Below, in pieces: positions 11,752 to 22,146 of a stretch of 22,146 nucleotides of DNA (its first letter is position 1; each line of letters opens with the position of its first letter). The notes beneath the pieces were generated by a model that was not told where the DNA came from, made no database searches, and saw only the letters and a program-made list of their open reading frames with translations. The position numbers and the translations under genes were made by a program. The stretch spans positions 1-22,146 of the forward strand of contig JBNGIS010015567.1 of NCBI GenBank assembly GCA_049999725.1, given 5' to 3'. This DNA comes from Haplomitrium mnioides. Lineage: Eukaryota; Marchantiophyta; Haplomitriopsida; Calobryales.

Positions 11752-12336
11752 TTGTTGTGGACAAATGTTATGTTGTGAAGGTCACAAAGAGCTCCATGTC
11801 GTTGTGGACTAATGTTTTGTTATGAAGGTCACAAAGAGCTTCATGTCATTGTAGACTAATGTTTTGTGAGGAAGGTCACAAAGACCTTCATGGCATTGTG
11901 GACTAATGTTATGTTCTTAAGACACAAAAAGCTTCATGTTATTGTGGACTAATGATATAGTATGAAGGTCACAAAGATCTTGATGTAGTTGTGGACTTAT
12001 GTCATGTTATGAAGGTCACAAAGACCTTGATGTAGGTTTAGACTAATGTCATAAAATGACAGTCACAAAGAGCTTCATGTCAATGTGGACTAATGTTTTG
12101 TTGTAAAAGGTCAAAAAGAGCTTCATGTTGTTGTAGACTAATGATATGTTATGAAGGTCAAAAAGAGCTTCATGTTGTTGTAGACTAATGATATGTTATG
12201 AAGGTCACAAAGACCTTGATGTAGTTGTGGACTAATGTCATGCTATAAAGGTCACAAAGACCTTGATGTAGTTGTGGACTAATGTTTTGTTATAAAGTTC
12301 ACAAAGACCTTGATGTAGTTGTGGACTAATATTGTG
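11752..12336 (+). repeat. Higher-order block ending at the gap, copy of 6470-7054
   Basis: This block shares the ordered private variants listed for 6470-7054 and is cut by the N gap. If the similarity continued through the gap, the missing sequence would begin like 7055 onward; instead, the sequence after the gap resembles about 3885 onward. More than a trivial stretch may therefore be missing. Confidence 0.7.
12109..12202 (+). repeat. Two identical adjacent 47-bp monomers
   Basis: Positions 12109-12155 and 12156-12202 are identical, with the private states GGTCAAAAAGAG, CATGTTGTTGTAGAC and AATGATATG. The parallel block at 6827-6921 has two different monomers here, so the duplication or conversion happened after the blocks separated. 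Confidence 0.92.
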
Positions 12337-12436
12337 NNNNNNNNNNNNNNNNNNNNNNNNNNNNNNNNNNNNNNNNNNNNNNNNNNNNNNNNNNNNNNNN
12401 NNNNNNNNNNNNNNNNNNNNNNNNNNNNNNNNNNNN
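12337..12436. other. Assembly gap of 100 N inside the satellite
   Basis: Exactly 100 N interrupt the array, with the same satellite on both sides, so the gap almost certainly hides more of it. A run of exactly 100 N is the usual placeholder for a gap of unknown size. The repeat phase supports this: the TTGTGG block starts at 12319 before the gap and 12440 after it, 121 bases apart, which is not a multiple of 47. Without internal indels, the true gap would be 26 bases modulo 47. Confidence 0.97.
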
Positions 12437-12900
12437 TTGTTGTGGAGTAATGTTATGTTTAGAAGGTCACAAAGAGCTTTGTGTAGTTGTTGAGTAATGT
12501 CATGTTATGAAGGTCACAAAGACCCTCATGTAGTTGTGGACTAATGTTTTTTTATGAAGGTCACGGAGACCTTGATGTAGCTGTAGACTAATTTTTTGTT
12601 ATAAAGGTAACAAATAGCTTAATATAGTTGAGGACTAATGTTCTATTTTGAAGGTCAAAAAGAACTTTATGTTTTTCTGGACTGATGTTATGTTTTCAAG
12701 GTCAAAAAGAGCTTCATGTCATTGTGGACTAATGTTTTGTTATGAAGGCCACAAAGAGCATAAAGCTTTGTGGACAAATGTTATGTTCCTAAGACACCAA
12801 GAGCTTCATGTTGTTGTGGACTAGTGACATGTTATAAAGGTCACAAAGATCTTGATGAAGTTGTGGACTAATTTCATGTTATGAAGGTCACAAACAGCTT
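12437..12900 (+). repeat. Block right of the gap, copy of about 3885-4350
   Basis: GTTTAGAAGG starts at 12457 and at 3905 (offset 8552). A GTTGTTGAGTAATG monomer follows in both. The CTTAAGACAC-type marker starts at 12788 (read as CCTAAGACAC) and at 4237 (offset 8551). The block is more diverged than the 2.44-kb pair. Limits are approximate. Confidence 0.65.
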
Positions 12901-14934
12901 CATGTCATTGTGTACTAATGTTTTGTTTAGAAGGTCACAAAGACCTTGATGCAATTGTGGACTAATGTTATGTTATGAACCTTTTAAAGAGATTCATGTC
13001 ATTGTGAACTAATGTTATGTTATGAAGGTCAAAAAGAGCTTCATGTCATTGTGAACTAATGTTTTGTTATGAAGGTTATAAGGAGCTTGATGTAGTTGTA
13101 GACTAATGTCATGTTATAAAGGTCACCAAGACCCACATGTAGTTGTAGACAAATGTCATGTTATAAAGGTCACCAAAACCTTGATAAAGTTGTGGACTAA
13201 TGTCATGTTATGAAGGTCACGAAGATCTTGATGTAGTTTTGGACTAGTGTTTTGTTATAAAAGTCACAAAGACCTTGATGTAGTTGTGGACTAATGTTGT
13301 GCTATGAATGTTACAAAGAGCTTTATGGTATTGTGGACTAATGTTATGTTATGAAGACACAAAGAGCTTCATTTCCTTGTGGAGTAATGCCATGTTATAA
13401 AGGTACAAATATCTTGATGTAGTTGTGGACTAATGTTTTTTAATAAAGATCACAAAGACCTTGATGTAGTTGTGGACCAATGTTATGTTATTAAGGTCAC
13501 AAAGAGCTTCATGTTGTTGTGGACTAATGTTTTGTTATAAAAATTCACAGAGAGCTTGATGTAGTTGTGATCGAATGTAGTGTTATAAAGCTCACAAAGA
13601 CCTTGATGTAGTTGTGGATTAATGTCATATTATAAAAGTCACAAAGACCTTAATGTAGTTGTGGACAAATTATTTGTTTTGAAGGTTGCAAAGAGCTTCA
13701 CGTGGTTGTGGAGAAATGTTATGTTATGAAGGTCACAAAGAGCTTCATGTTGTTGTGGACTAATGTTTTCTTATGAAGGTCACAAAGAGCTTCATAGTGT
13801 TGTGGATGAATGTTGTGTTATGAAGATCACAAAGAGCTTGATGTCATTGTAGACTAATGTCATGTTATGACGGTCACAAAGAGTTTGATGTAGTTGTGAA
13901 CAAATGTTTTGTTATAAAGGTCACAAAGAGCTTCATGTTTATGTGGATTAATGTTATGTTATAAAGGTCACAAAGAGCTTCATGTTGTTGTAGACTAATA
14001 TTGTGTTATGAAGGTCACAAAGAGCTTCATGTTGATGTGAACTAATGTTATGTTATGAAGGTCACAAAGACCTTGATGTAGTTGTGGGCTAATGTTTTGC
14101 TATAAAGGTCACAAAGACCTTGATGTAGTTGTGGACTAATGTTATGTTATGAAGGTCACAAAGAGCTTTATGTCGAGGAATAATGTTTTGTGATGAAAGT
14201 CACAAAAAGATTCATGGCATTGTGGACTATTGTTATGTTTTGAAGACACAAACAACTTCATGTTGTTGTGGAAGAATGTTATGTTATGAAGGTCACTAAG
14301 AGATTGATGTTGTTGTGGACTAATGTCATGTTATAAAAGTCACCAAGACCTTGATGTAGTTGCAGACTCATGTTTTGTTATAACAGTCTCAAAGACCTTC
14401 ATGTACTTTTGGACTTATGTTTGTTGTGAAGGTCACACTGAGCTTCATGTCGTTGTTCAATAATGTTATGTAAAGAAGGTCACAAAGAGCTTCATGTGGT
14501 TGTGGACTAATGTTATGTTATGAAGGTCAGAAAGAGCTTGATGTCATTGTGGACTAATGTTATGTTATAAAGGTCACAAAGAGTTTCATATCGTTGTGGA
14601 CTAATGTTGTGTTATGAAGGTCACAAAGACCTTAATGTAGTTGTGGATTAATGTCATGCCATAAAGGTAGCAAAGACCTTGATGAAGCTGTGTATTAATG
14701 TCATGTTATAACGATCACAAAGACCTTGATGTAGTTGTAGACAAATGTTTTGTTATAAAGGTCACAAAAAGCTTGATGTAGTTGTAAACTAATGTTATGT
14801 TACAAATGTCACAAAGAGCTTCATGTCGTTGTGGACTAATGTTATGTTCTGAAGGTCACAAAGAGCTCTGTGTCATTGTGAACTAATGTTTTCTTATGAA
14901 GGTTACTAAGAACTTGATGTAGTTTTGGGATAAC

Positions 14935-17255
14935 GTCATGTTGTAAAGGTCACCAAGACCTTGATGCAGTTGTGGACTAATGTCATGCTATAAAGGTAAT
15001 GAAGACCTTGATGTAGTTGTGAACAAATGTTTTGTTATGAAGGTCACATAGACTTTGGTGTAGTTCTGGACTAATGTTATGTTATGAAGGTCATAAAGAG
15101 CTTCATGTCATTGTGGACTAATGTTATGCTAAAAAGGTCACGAAGAGCTTCATGTGGTTGTGGACTATCGTTGTATTATGAAGGTCACAAAGAGCTCCAT
15201 GTCATTGTGGACTAATGTTATATTATGAAGGTCACAAAGTCCTTGATGTAGTTGTGAGTTAATGTCATGTTATGATGGTCAAAAAGACCTTCATGTAGTT
15301 GTGGACTACAGTCATGTTGTGAAGGTCACAAAGACTTGAATGTAGTTTTGGATTAGTGTCATGTTATGGAGGTCTTAAAGAGCTTCATGTAGTTGTGGAC
15401 CAATGCTTTGGTTTGAAAGTCTTAAGGAGATTCATGTCGTTGTGGACTAATGTTGTAATATGAAGGTCACAAGGACTTCATGTCTTTTAGGACTAAATTC
15501 TGTTATGAAGGTCATAAAGAGCTTCATGTCGTTTTGGACTAATGTTATGTTAATGAAGGTCACAAAAAACTCCATGTCGTTGTGAACTAATGTTATTTTA
15601 TGAAGGTCATAGAGAGTTTGATGTAGTTGTGGACGAATGATATTCATGAAAGTCACAAAGAGCTTCATGTGGTTGTAGACTAATGTTATGTTATAAAGGT
15701 CTTGAAAGGCTTCATGTCGATGTAGACTAATGTTATGTTATCAAGGTCACAAAGAGCTTCATGTCGTTGTGGACTAATGTCATGTTATAAAGGTCACAAA
15801 AACCTTGATGTAGTTGTGGACTAATGTTGTGTTATGAAGGTCACAAAGAGCTTCATGTCGTTGTGGACTAATCTTATGTTATGAAGGTTGCAAACAACTT
15901 CATGTCGTTGTGGACTAATGTTATGTTTAGAATGTCACAAAGAGCTTGGTGGAGTTGTTGAGTAATGTCATGTTAGGAAGGTAACAAAGACCTTGATGTA
16001 GTTGTGGACTAATGTTTGCTTATGAAGGTTGCAAAGACCTTGATATAGCTGTAGACTAATCTTTTGCTATAAAGGTCACAAATAGCTTGATGTAGTTGAG
16101 AACTAATAATATGTTTTGAAGGTCACAAAGAGCTTCATGTTGTTGTGGACTAATGTTGTGCTATCAAGGTCACAAAGAGCTTCATGTTGTTCTGGACTAA
16201 TGTTGTGCTATCAAGGTCACAAAGAGCTTCATGTCATTGTGGACTAATGTTTTGTGATGAAGGTCACAAAGAGCGTTATGGCATTGTGAACTAATGTTAT
16301 GTTCTTAAGACACAAAGAGCTTCATGTTGTTGTAGACTAATGATGTGTTATGAAGGTCACAAAGACCTTGATGTAGTTGTGGACTAATTCCATGTTATAA
16401 AGGTCACAAAGAGCTTCACGTCATTTTGGACTAATGTTATGTTTAGAAGGTCTCAAAGAGCTTGGTGTAGTTGTTGAGTAATGTCATGTTATGAAAGCCA
16501 CAAAGAGCTTCATGTCATTGTGGACTAATGTTATGTTATGAACACACAAAGAGCTTCATGAAATTGTGGAGTAATGTCATGTTATAAAGGTCACCAAAAC
16601 CTTGATGTAGTTGTGGGCTGATGTTTTGTTGTAAAAGTCACAAAGACCTTGATGTATATGTGAAGTAATGTTATGTTGTTAAGGTCACAATGAGATTCAT
16701 GTTGTTGTTCACTAATGTTATGCAATGAAGGTCACAAAGAGCTTCATGTCGTTGTGGACTAATGTTATGTTATCAAGGTCACAAAGAGCTTCATGTTGAT
16801 GTGGACTAATGTTATGTTATGAAGATCACAAAGACCTTAATGTAGTTGTAGACTAATGTCATGTTATGACGGTCACAAAGAGCTTGATGTAGTTGTAAAC
16901 AAATGTTTTGTTATAAAGGTCACAAAGAGCTTCATGTCAATGTGGACTAATAATATGTTATAAAGGTCACAAAGAGCTTCATGTTGTTGTAGAGTAATGA
17001 TATATTATGAAGATCACAAAGACCTTGATGTAGTTGTGGACTAATGTCATGCTATAAAGCTCACAAAGACCTTGATGTAGTTGTGGACTAATGTTATGTT
17101 ATGAAAGTCACAAAGAGCTTCATGTCATTGTGGACTAATGTTATGTTATGAAGACACAAGGAGATATATGTTGTTGTGGAGTAATGTTATGTTATGAAGG
17201 TGACAAAGAGCTTCATGTTGTTGTAGGCCAATGTTATGAAATGAAGGTCACAAAG
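14935..17255 (+). repeat. Higher-order block, copy 2 of the 12.07-kb spaced pair
   Basis: This is the counterpart of 2870-5190, collinear through about 49 monomers by the shared variants listed there. Near 16140-16210 one monomer ending in GTGCTATCAAGG appears twice, restoring the 12067 offset after a one-monomer deficit. The match fades after about 17255, where AGGCCAATG at 17225 is followed by different monomers than in copy 1. Confidence 0.85.
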
Positions 17256-17519
17256 AGCTTCATGTTGATGTGGAGTAATGTTTTGTAATGAAGGTCGCAA
17301 AGAGCTTCATGTTGTTGTGGACTAATGTTCTATTATGAAGGTGACAAAGAGCTTGATGTAGTTGTAGACTAATGTCGTGTTATAAAGGTCACCAAGACCT
17401 TGATGTAGTTGTGAACTAATGTCATGTTATGAAGGTCACAAAGACCTTAATGTAGCTTTGGACTAATGTTTTTTCATAAAGGTCACAAAGACCTTGATGT
17501 ACTTGTGGACTAATGTTAT

Positions 17520-19711
17520 GTTATGAAGGTCACAAAGAGCTTCATGTCATTGTGGACTAATGTTATGTTATGAAGGTCACAAAGAGCTTCATGTCGTTGT
17601 GGTTTAATGTTATGTTATGAAGGTCACAAAGAGCTTCATGTCGTTGTGGACAAATGTTTTGTTAGCAAGGTCACAAAGAGCTTCATGTTGATGTAGACTA
17701 ATGTTATGCTATGAAGGTCAGAAAGGGATTTATGTTGTTGTGAACTAACGTTATGTTATGAAGGTCACAAAGAGCTTGATGTAGTTGTGGACTAATGTTA
17801 TGTTATAAAGATCACCAAGACCTTGATGTGGTTTTGGACTAATGTCATGTTATGAAGGTCAGAAAGACCTTGATGTAGTTTTGGACTAATGTTTTTCTAT
17901 AAGGGTCATAAAGACCTTAATGTAGTTGTGGACTAATGCTATGTTATGAAGGTTACAAACAACTTCATGTCATTGTCGACTAATGTAATGTTATGAAGGC
18001 CACAAAGAGCTTCATGTCGTTGTGGACTAATGTTCTGTTAAGAAAGTCACAAAGAGCTTGATGTAAATAAGGAGCATTTTCATGTTATGAAGGTCACAAA
18101 GATCTTGATGTAGTTGTGAACTAATGTTTTGTTATGAAGGTCACAAAGTCCTTGATGTAGCTATGGACTTATGTTATGTTATAAAGGTTTCAAAGATCTT
18201 GATCTAGTTGTGGATTATTGTCATGTTATGAAGGTTTTAAAGACCTTGATGTAGTTGTGGACTAATGTCATGTTATGAAGGTCACAAAGACCTTGATGTA
18301 GTTATGGATTAATGTCATGTTATGAAGGTCACAAAGAGCTTGATGTAGTTGTGGATAGATGTTTTGTTTTGAAGATCACAAAGAGCTTCATGCGGTTGTG
18401 GACTAATGTTATATTATGAAGGTCACAAAGAGCTTCATGTCGTCGTGGACTTGTGTTGTGTTATAAAGGTCACAAAGAGCTTCATGTCATTGTGGACTAA
18501 TGTTATATTATGAAGGTCAGAAAGAGCTCCATGTCGTTGTGGACTAATGTTATGTTGTGAAGGTCACAAAGACCTTCATGTAGTTGTGGATTAATGTCAT
18601 GTTATGGCTGTCAAAAAGACCTTGTTGTAGTTGTGGACTAATGTATTGTTGTGAAGGTCACAAAGACCTTGATGTAGTTGTGGATCAATGTCATGTTATG
18701 AAGGTCACAAAGAGCTTCATGTAGTTGTAGACAAATGTTATGGTTCGAAGGTCATAGAGAGCTTCATGTGGTTGTAGACTAATGTTATGCCATGAAGGTC
18801 AAAAAGAGCTTCATGTCTTTGAGGACTATTGTTATGTTATCAAGGTCACAAAGAGCTTCATGTCGTTATGGACTATTTTTCTGTTATGAAGGTCACAAAG
18901 AACTCCATGTTGTTGTGAACTATTGTTATGTTATGAAGGTCATAAAGAGCTTGATGTAGTTGTGGACTAATGTTATTCATGAAAGTCAGATAGAGCTTCA
19001 TACGGTTGTAGAGTAATGTTATGTTATGGAGGTCTTGAAAGGCTTCATGTCGTTGTAGACCAATGTTATATCATCAAGGTCACAAAGAGCTTCATGTGGT
19101 TGTGGACTAATGTTGTGTTATGAACATCACAAAGAGCTTCATGGCATTGTGGATTTATGTCAGGCTATGAAGACAAAAAGAGCTTCATGTGGTTGTGGAG
19201 TAATGTCATGTTATGAAGGTTACAAAGACCTTGATGTAGTTCTGGACTAATGTCAAGTTATAAAGGTCACAAAGACCTTGATGTAGTTGTGGACTAATGC
19301 TTTGTTACGAAAGTCATAAAGACTTTGATGTAGTTGTGGACTAATGTTATGTTATAAAGGTCACAAAGAGCTTCATGTTGTTGTGGACTAATGTTATCTT
19401 ATAAAGGTCACAAAGAGCTTCATGTGGTTGTGGACTAATGTTATGTTTAGAAAGTCACAAAGAGCTTGGTGTAGTTGTGGAGTAATGTCATGTCATAAAG
19501 GTCACCAAGACCCACATGTAGTTGTGGACTAATGTTTTGTTATGAAGGTCACAAGGACCTTGATGTAGTTGAGGACTAATATTTTGTTGTAAATGTCACA
19601 AAGACCTTGATGTAGCTGAGGAGTAATGTTATGTTATTAAGGTCACAAAGTGTTCATGTCGTTGTGGACTAATGTTATGTTATCAAGGTCACAAAGAGCA
19701 TCAAGTCGTTG
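17520..19711 (+). repeat. Higher-order block, copy 1 of the 2.44-kb tandem pair
   Basis: This block is collinear with about 20050-22146. From about 18240 onward the offset is constant at 2435-2436: GAAGATCACA at 18371 and 20807, GGTTCGAAG at 18742 and 21178, CTTTGAGGA at 18817 and 21252, ATTCATGAAAG at 18975 and 21410, GCATCAAG at 19698 and 22133. Upstream of that the offset is 2530 (for example 17761 and 20291), two monomers more. The repeat length is thus about 52-54 monomers less a few bases. Limits are approximate. Confidence 0.85.
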
Positions 19712-20049
19712 TGGACTAATTATTTGTGAAGGTCACAAGAGCTTCATGGCATTGTGGACAAATGTTATATTCTTAAGACACAAAGAGCTTAATGTAGTTG
19801 TGGACTAATGATATGTTATGAAGGCCACAAAGACCTTGATGTTGTTGTGGACTAATGTCATATTATGAACGGTACAAAGACCTTAATGTAGTTGTAGACC
19901 AATGTCATGTTATCACGGTCACAAAGAGCTAGATGTAGTTGTGGACAAATGTTTTGTTATAAAGGTCACATAGAGCTTCATGTCAATGTGGACTAATGTT
20001 ATAATATAAAGGTCACAAAGAGCTTCATGTTGTTGTAGACTAATTATAT

Positions 20050-22146
20050 GTTATAAAAGTCACAAAGACCTTGATATAGTTGTGGACTAATGTTATGTTA
20101 TGAAAGTCACAAAGAGCTTCATGTCGTTGTGGACTAATGTTTTGTTATGAAGGTCACAAAGAGCTTCATGTCATTGTGGAATTATGTTGTGTTATGAAGG
20201 TCACAAAGAGCTTGATGTTGATGTGGACTAATGTTATGTTGTGAAGGTTATAAAGAGATTCATGTTGTTGTAGACTAATGTTTTGTTAAGAAGGTCACAA
20301 AGAGCTTGATGTAGTTGTGGACTAATCTCATGTTATAAAGGTCACCAAGACCTTAATATAGTTCTGAACTAATGTCATGTCATGATGGTCACAAAGACCT
20401 TGATGTAGTTGTAGACTAATGTTTTTTTTATAAAGGTCACAAAGACCTTGATGTAGTTGTGAAGTAATGTCATGTTATGAAAATCACAAAGAGCTTTATG
20501 TCATTGTGGACAAATGTTATGTTATTAAGGTTTCAATGAGATTTATGTCATTGTCGAGTTATGTTATGTTATGAAGGTCACAAAGAGCTTCATGGCGTTG
20601 TGGACTAATGTTGTGTTGTAAAGAGATAAAGAGCTTCATGTCGTTGTGGACTAATGTCATGTTACAAAGGTCAAAAAGAGCTTGATGTAATTGTGGACTA
20701 ATGTCATGTTATGAAGGTCACATAGACCTTGATGTAGGTGTGGATTAATGTCATGTTATGAAGGTCAGAAAGAGCTTGATGTAGTTGTGGACAAATGTTT
20801 TGTTTTGAAGATCACAAAGAGCTTTATGCGGTTGTGGACTAATGTTATAATATGAAGGTCACAAAGAGCTTCATGTCATTGTGGACTAATATTGTGTATA
20901 AAAGGTCACAAAGAGCTTCATGTTGTTGTGGACTAATGTTATATTATGAAGGTCAGAAAGAGCTCCATGTCGTTGTGGACTAATGTTTTGTTTTGAAGGT
21001 CACAAAGAGCTTGATGTAGTTGTGGATTAATGTCATGTTATGGCTCTCAAAAAGACCTTGATGTAGTTGTGAACTAATGTAATGTTGTGCAGGGCACAAA
21101 GACCTTGATGTAGTTGTGGATTAATGTCATGATATAAAGGTCACAAAGAGCTTCATGTAGTTGTGGACAAATGTTATGGTTCGAAGGTCATAGAGAGCTT
21201 CATGTGGTTGTAGACTAATGTTATGTTATGAAGGTCACAAGAGCTTCATGTCTTTGAGGACTAATGTTATGTTATCAAGGTCACATTGAGCTTCATGTCG
21301 TTGTGGACTATTGTTCTATTATAAAGGTCACAAAGAGCTCCATGTCGTTGTGAACTAATGTTATGTTATAAAGGTCATAAAGAGCTTGATGTAGTTGTGG
21401 ACTAATGTTATTCATGAAAGTCACATAGAGCTTCATACGATTGTAGACTAATGATATGTTATAAAGGTCTTGAAAAGCTTCATGTCGTTGTAGACCAATG
21501 TTATGTCATCAAGGTCATAAAGAGCTTCATGTCATTGTGGACTAATGTTGTGTTATAAGCATCACAAAGAGCTTCATGGCATTGTGGACTAATTTCATGC
21601 TATGAAGACAAAAAGAGCTTCATGTTGTTGTGGAGCAATGTCATGTTATGAAGGTAACAAAGACCTTGATGTAGTTGTGGACTAATGTCATGTTATAAAG
21701 GTCACAAAAACCTTGATGTAGTTGTGGACTAATGTTTTGTTACAAAAGTCGCAAAGACCTTGATGTAGTTCTGGACTAATGTTATGTTATGAAGGTCACA
21801 AAGAGCTTCATGTCGTTGTGGACTAATGTTATCTTATAAAGAGCACAAAGAGCTTCATGTCATTGGAGACTAATGTTATGTTTAGAAAGTCACAAAGAGC
21901 TTGGTGTAGTTGTGGAGTAATGTCATGTCATAAAGGTCACCAAGACCCACATGTAGTTGTGGACTATTGTTTTGTTATAAAGGTCACAAAGACCTTGATG
22001 TAGTTGAGGACTAATATTTTGTTATAAATGTAAGAAAGATTGTGATGTAGCTGAGGAGTAATGTTGTGTTATGAAGGTCACAAAGTGTTCATGTCGTTGT
22101 GGACAAATGTTATGTTATCAAGGTCACAAAGAGCATCAAGTCGTTG
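20050..22146 (+). repeat. Higher-order block, copy 2 of the 2.44-kb tandem pair (cut by window end)
   Basis: This is the counterpart of 17520-19711 and runs into the window edge at the same variant (GCATCAAGTCGTTG), so the true block may be longer. A single-base loss in CACAAGAGC near 21237 accounts for the drop in offset from 2436 to 2435. The close match suggests this is among the more recent large duplications in the window. Confidence 0.8.

Larger units (their letters stand above)
1101..12336 (+). repeat. 47-bp tandem satellite array, left part (about 239 monomers)
   Basis: Monomers repeat head to tail with a modal period of 47 bp; a clean example is 3798-3844 followed by an identical 3845-3891. 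The conserved core blocks are AAGGTCACAAAG, then GAGCTT or GACCTT, then TTGTGGACTAATG, then a TATGTTAT-like end. The consensus is about 38 percent GC, with about twice as many G as C on this strand. All monomers I examined share one orientation. The first recognisable monomer begins at about 1101 (GACACAAAGAGG at 1112-1123), and those up to about 1800 are more divergent than the interior, as expected at an array edge. Point changes, 1-bp indels and a few truncated monomers occur throughout. I see no gene or inserted mobile element inside. The plus-strand consensus carries stop triplets (TAA in ACTAATG, and TAG in type A), so it is not plausibly coding. Confidence 0.98.
12437..22146 (+). repeat. 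47-bp tandem satellite array, right part (about 206 monomers, runs off the window)
   Basis: This is the same head-to-tail 47-bp satellite as on the left of the gap, in the same orientation and with the same two monomer subfamilies. It reaches the last base of the window, which falls mid-monomer in GTCGTTG, so no right boundary is visible. Large parts are recognisable second copies of other parts of the window, by shared private variants: 14935-17255 resembles 2870-5190, 12437-12900 resembles 3885-4350, and 20050-22146 resembles 17520-19711. No gene, RNA gene or inserted mobile element was found. Confidence 0.98.

Noticed and set aside
15447-15668. Minus-strand open frame of 73 codons
   Set aside because: It is also a reading of the satellite (recurrent MKLFVTF and LVQNDMKLF-like pieces). 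It is open only because indels and substitutions removed the usual TAA. No start context, homologous domain or conservation can be claimed.
1101-22146. CRISPR array
   Set aside because: Repeats are directly adjacent with no unique spacers, monomers are diverged, and the setting is eukaryotic; this is a satellite.
1101-22146. CENP-B box in the monomer
   Set aside because: The nearest stretch (GTCGTTGTGGACTAATG) lacks the required spacing and the CGGG end of the CENP-B recognition motif, so a centromeric role cannot be argued from it.
1101-22146. Inverted monomers or a palindromic array
   Set aside because: I looked for the reverse-complement core (CATTAGTCCACAA) on the plus strand and noticed none; all monomers examined run in one direction.

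Overview
The window is almost entirely one tandem satellite array, with no gene that I can support. From about base 1101 to the last base, 47-bp monomers run head to tail in a single orientation, roughly 445 copies, interrupted only by a 100-base assembly gap (12337-12436). The array continues past the right edge of the window and, through the gap, is longer than shown. Only its left edge is visible: bases 1-1100 are non-repetitive, look G/T-rich and CpG-poor on this strand, and contain no recognisable gene.

Organism: eukaryotic, on three grounds: a long satellite, no dense coding, and a conventional N gap. The commonest CpG in the monomer appears as CG, CA or TG in different copies, the pattern left by deamination of methylated cytosine, so a genome with CpG methylation (vertebrate or land plant) is likely. 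I do not recognise the repeat and cannot name the species.

Layout: (1) 1-1100, unique flank; (2) 1101-about 1800, edge monomers that are visibly more divergent; (3) about 1800-12336, main array; (4) 12337-12436, gap; (5) 12437-22146, main array to the window end. Two monomer subfamilies are intermixed. Type A (GACCTTGATGTAGTTG, usually followed by TGTCATG) contains a perfect 6-bp inverted repeat around a 5-nt loop. Type B (GAGCTTCATGTCGTTG, usually followed by TGTTATG) loses that palindrome by one base. Mosaic A/B monomers are common.

Above the monomer scale there is layered higher-order structure. A block of about 2.3 kb near 2870-5190 recurs 12.06-12.07 kb downstream (14935-17255). A block near 17520-19711 recurs 2.44-2.53 kb downstream, up to the window end. 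A 751-bp (16-monomer) spacing occurs twice, and the two pairs lie about 43 monomers apart. Blocks near 6470-7054 and 3885-4350 recur on the two sides of the gap. Shared private variants at spacings equal or close to whole multiples of 47 bp argue for repeated segmental duplication, unequal exchange and gene conversion. Short reading frames on the minus strand come from the satellite and are not annotated as genes.
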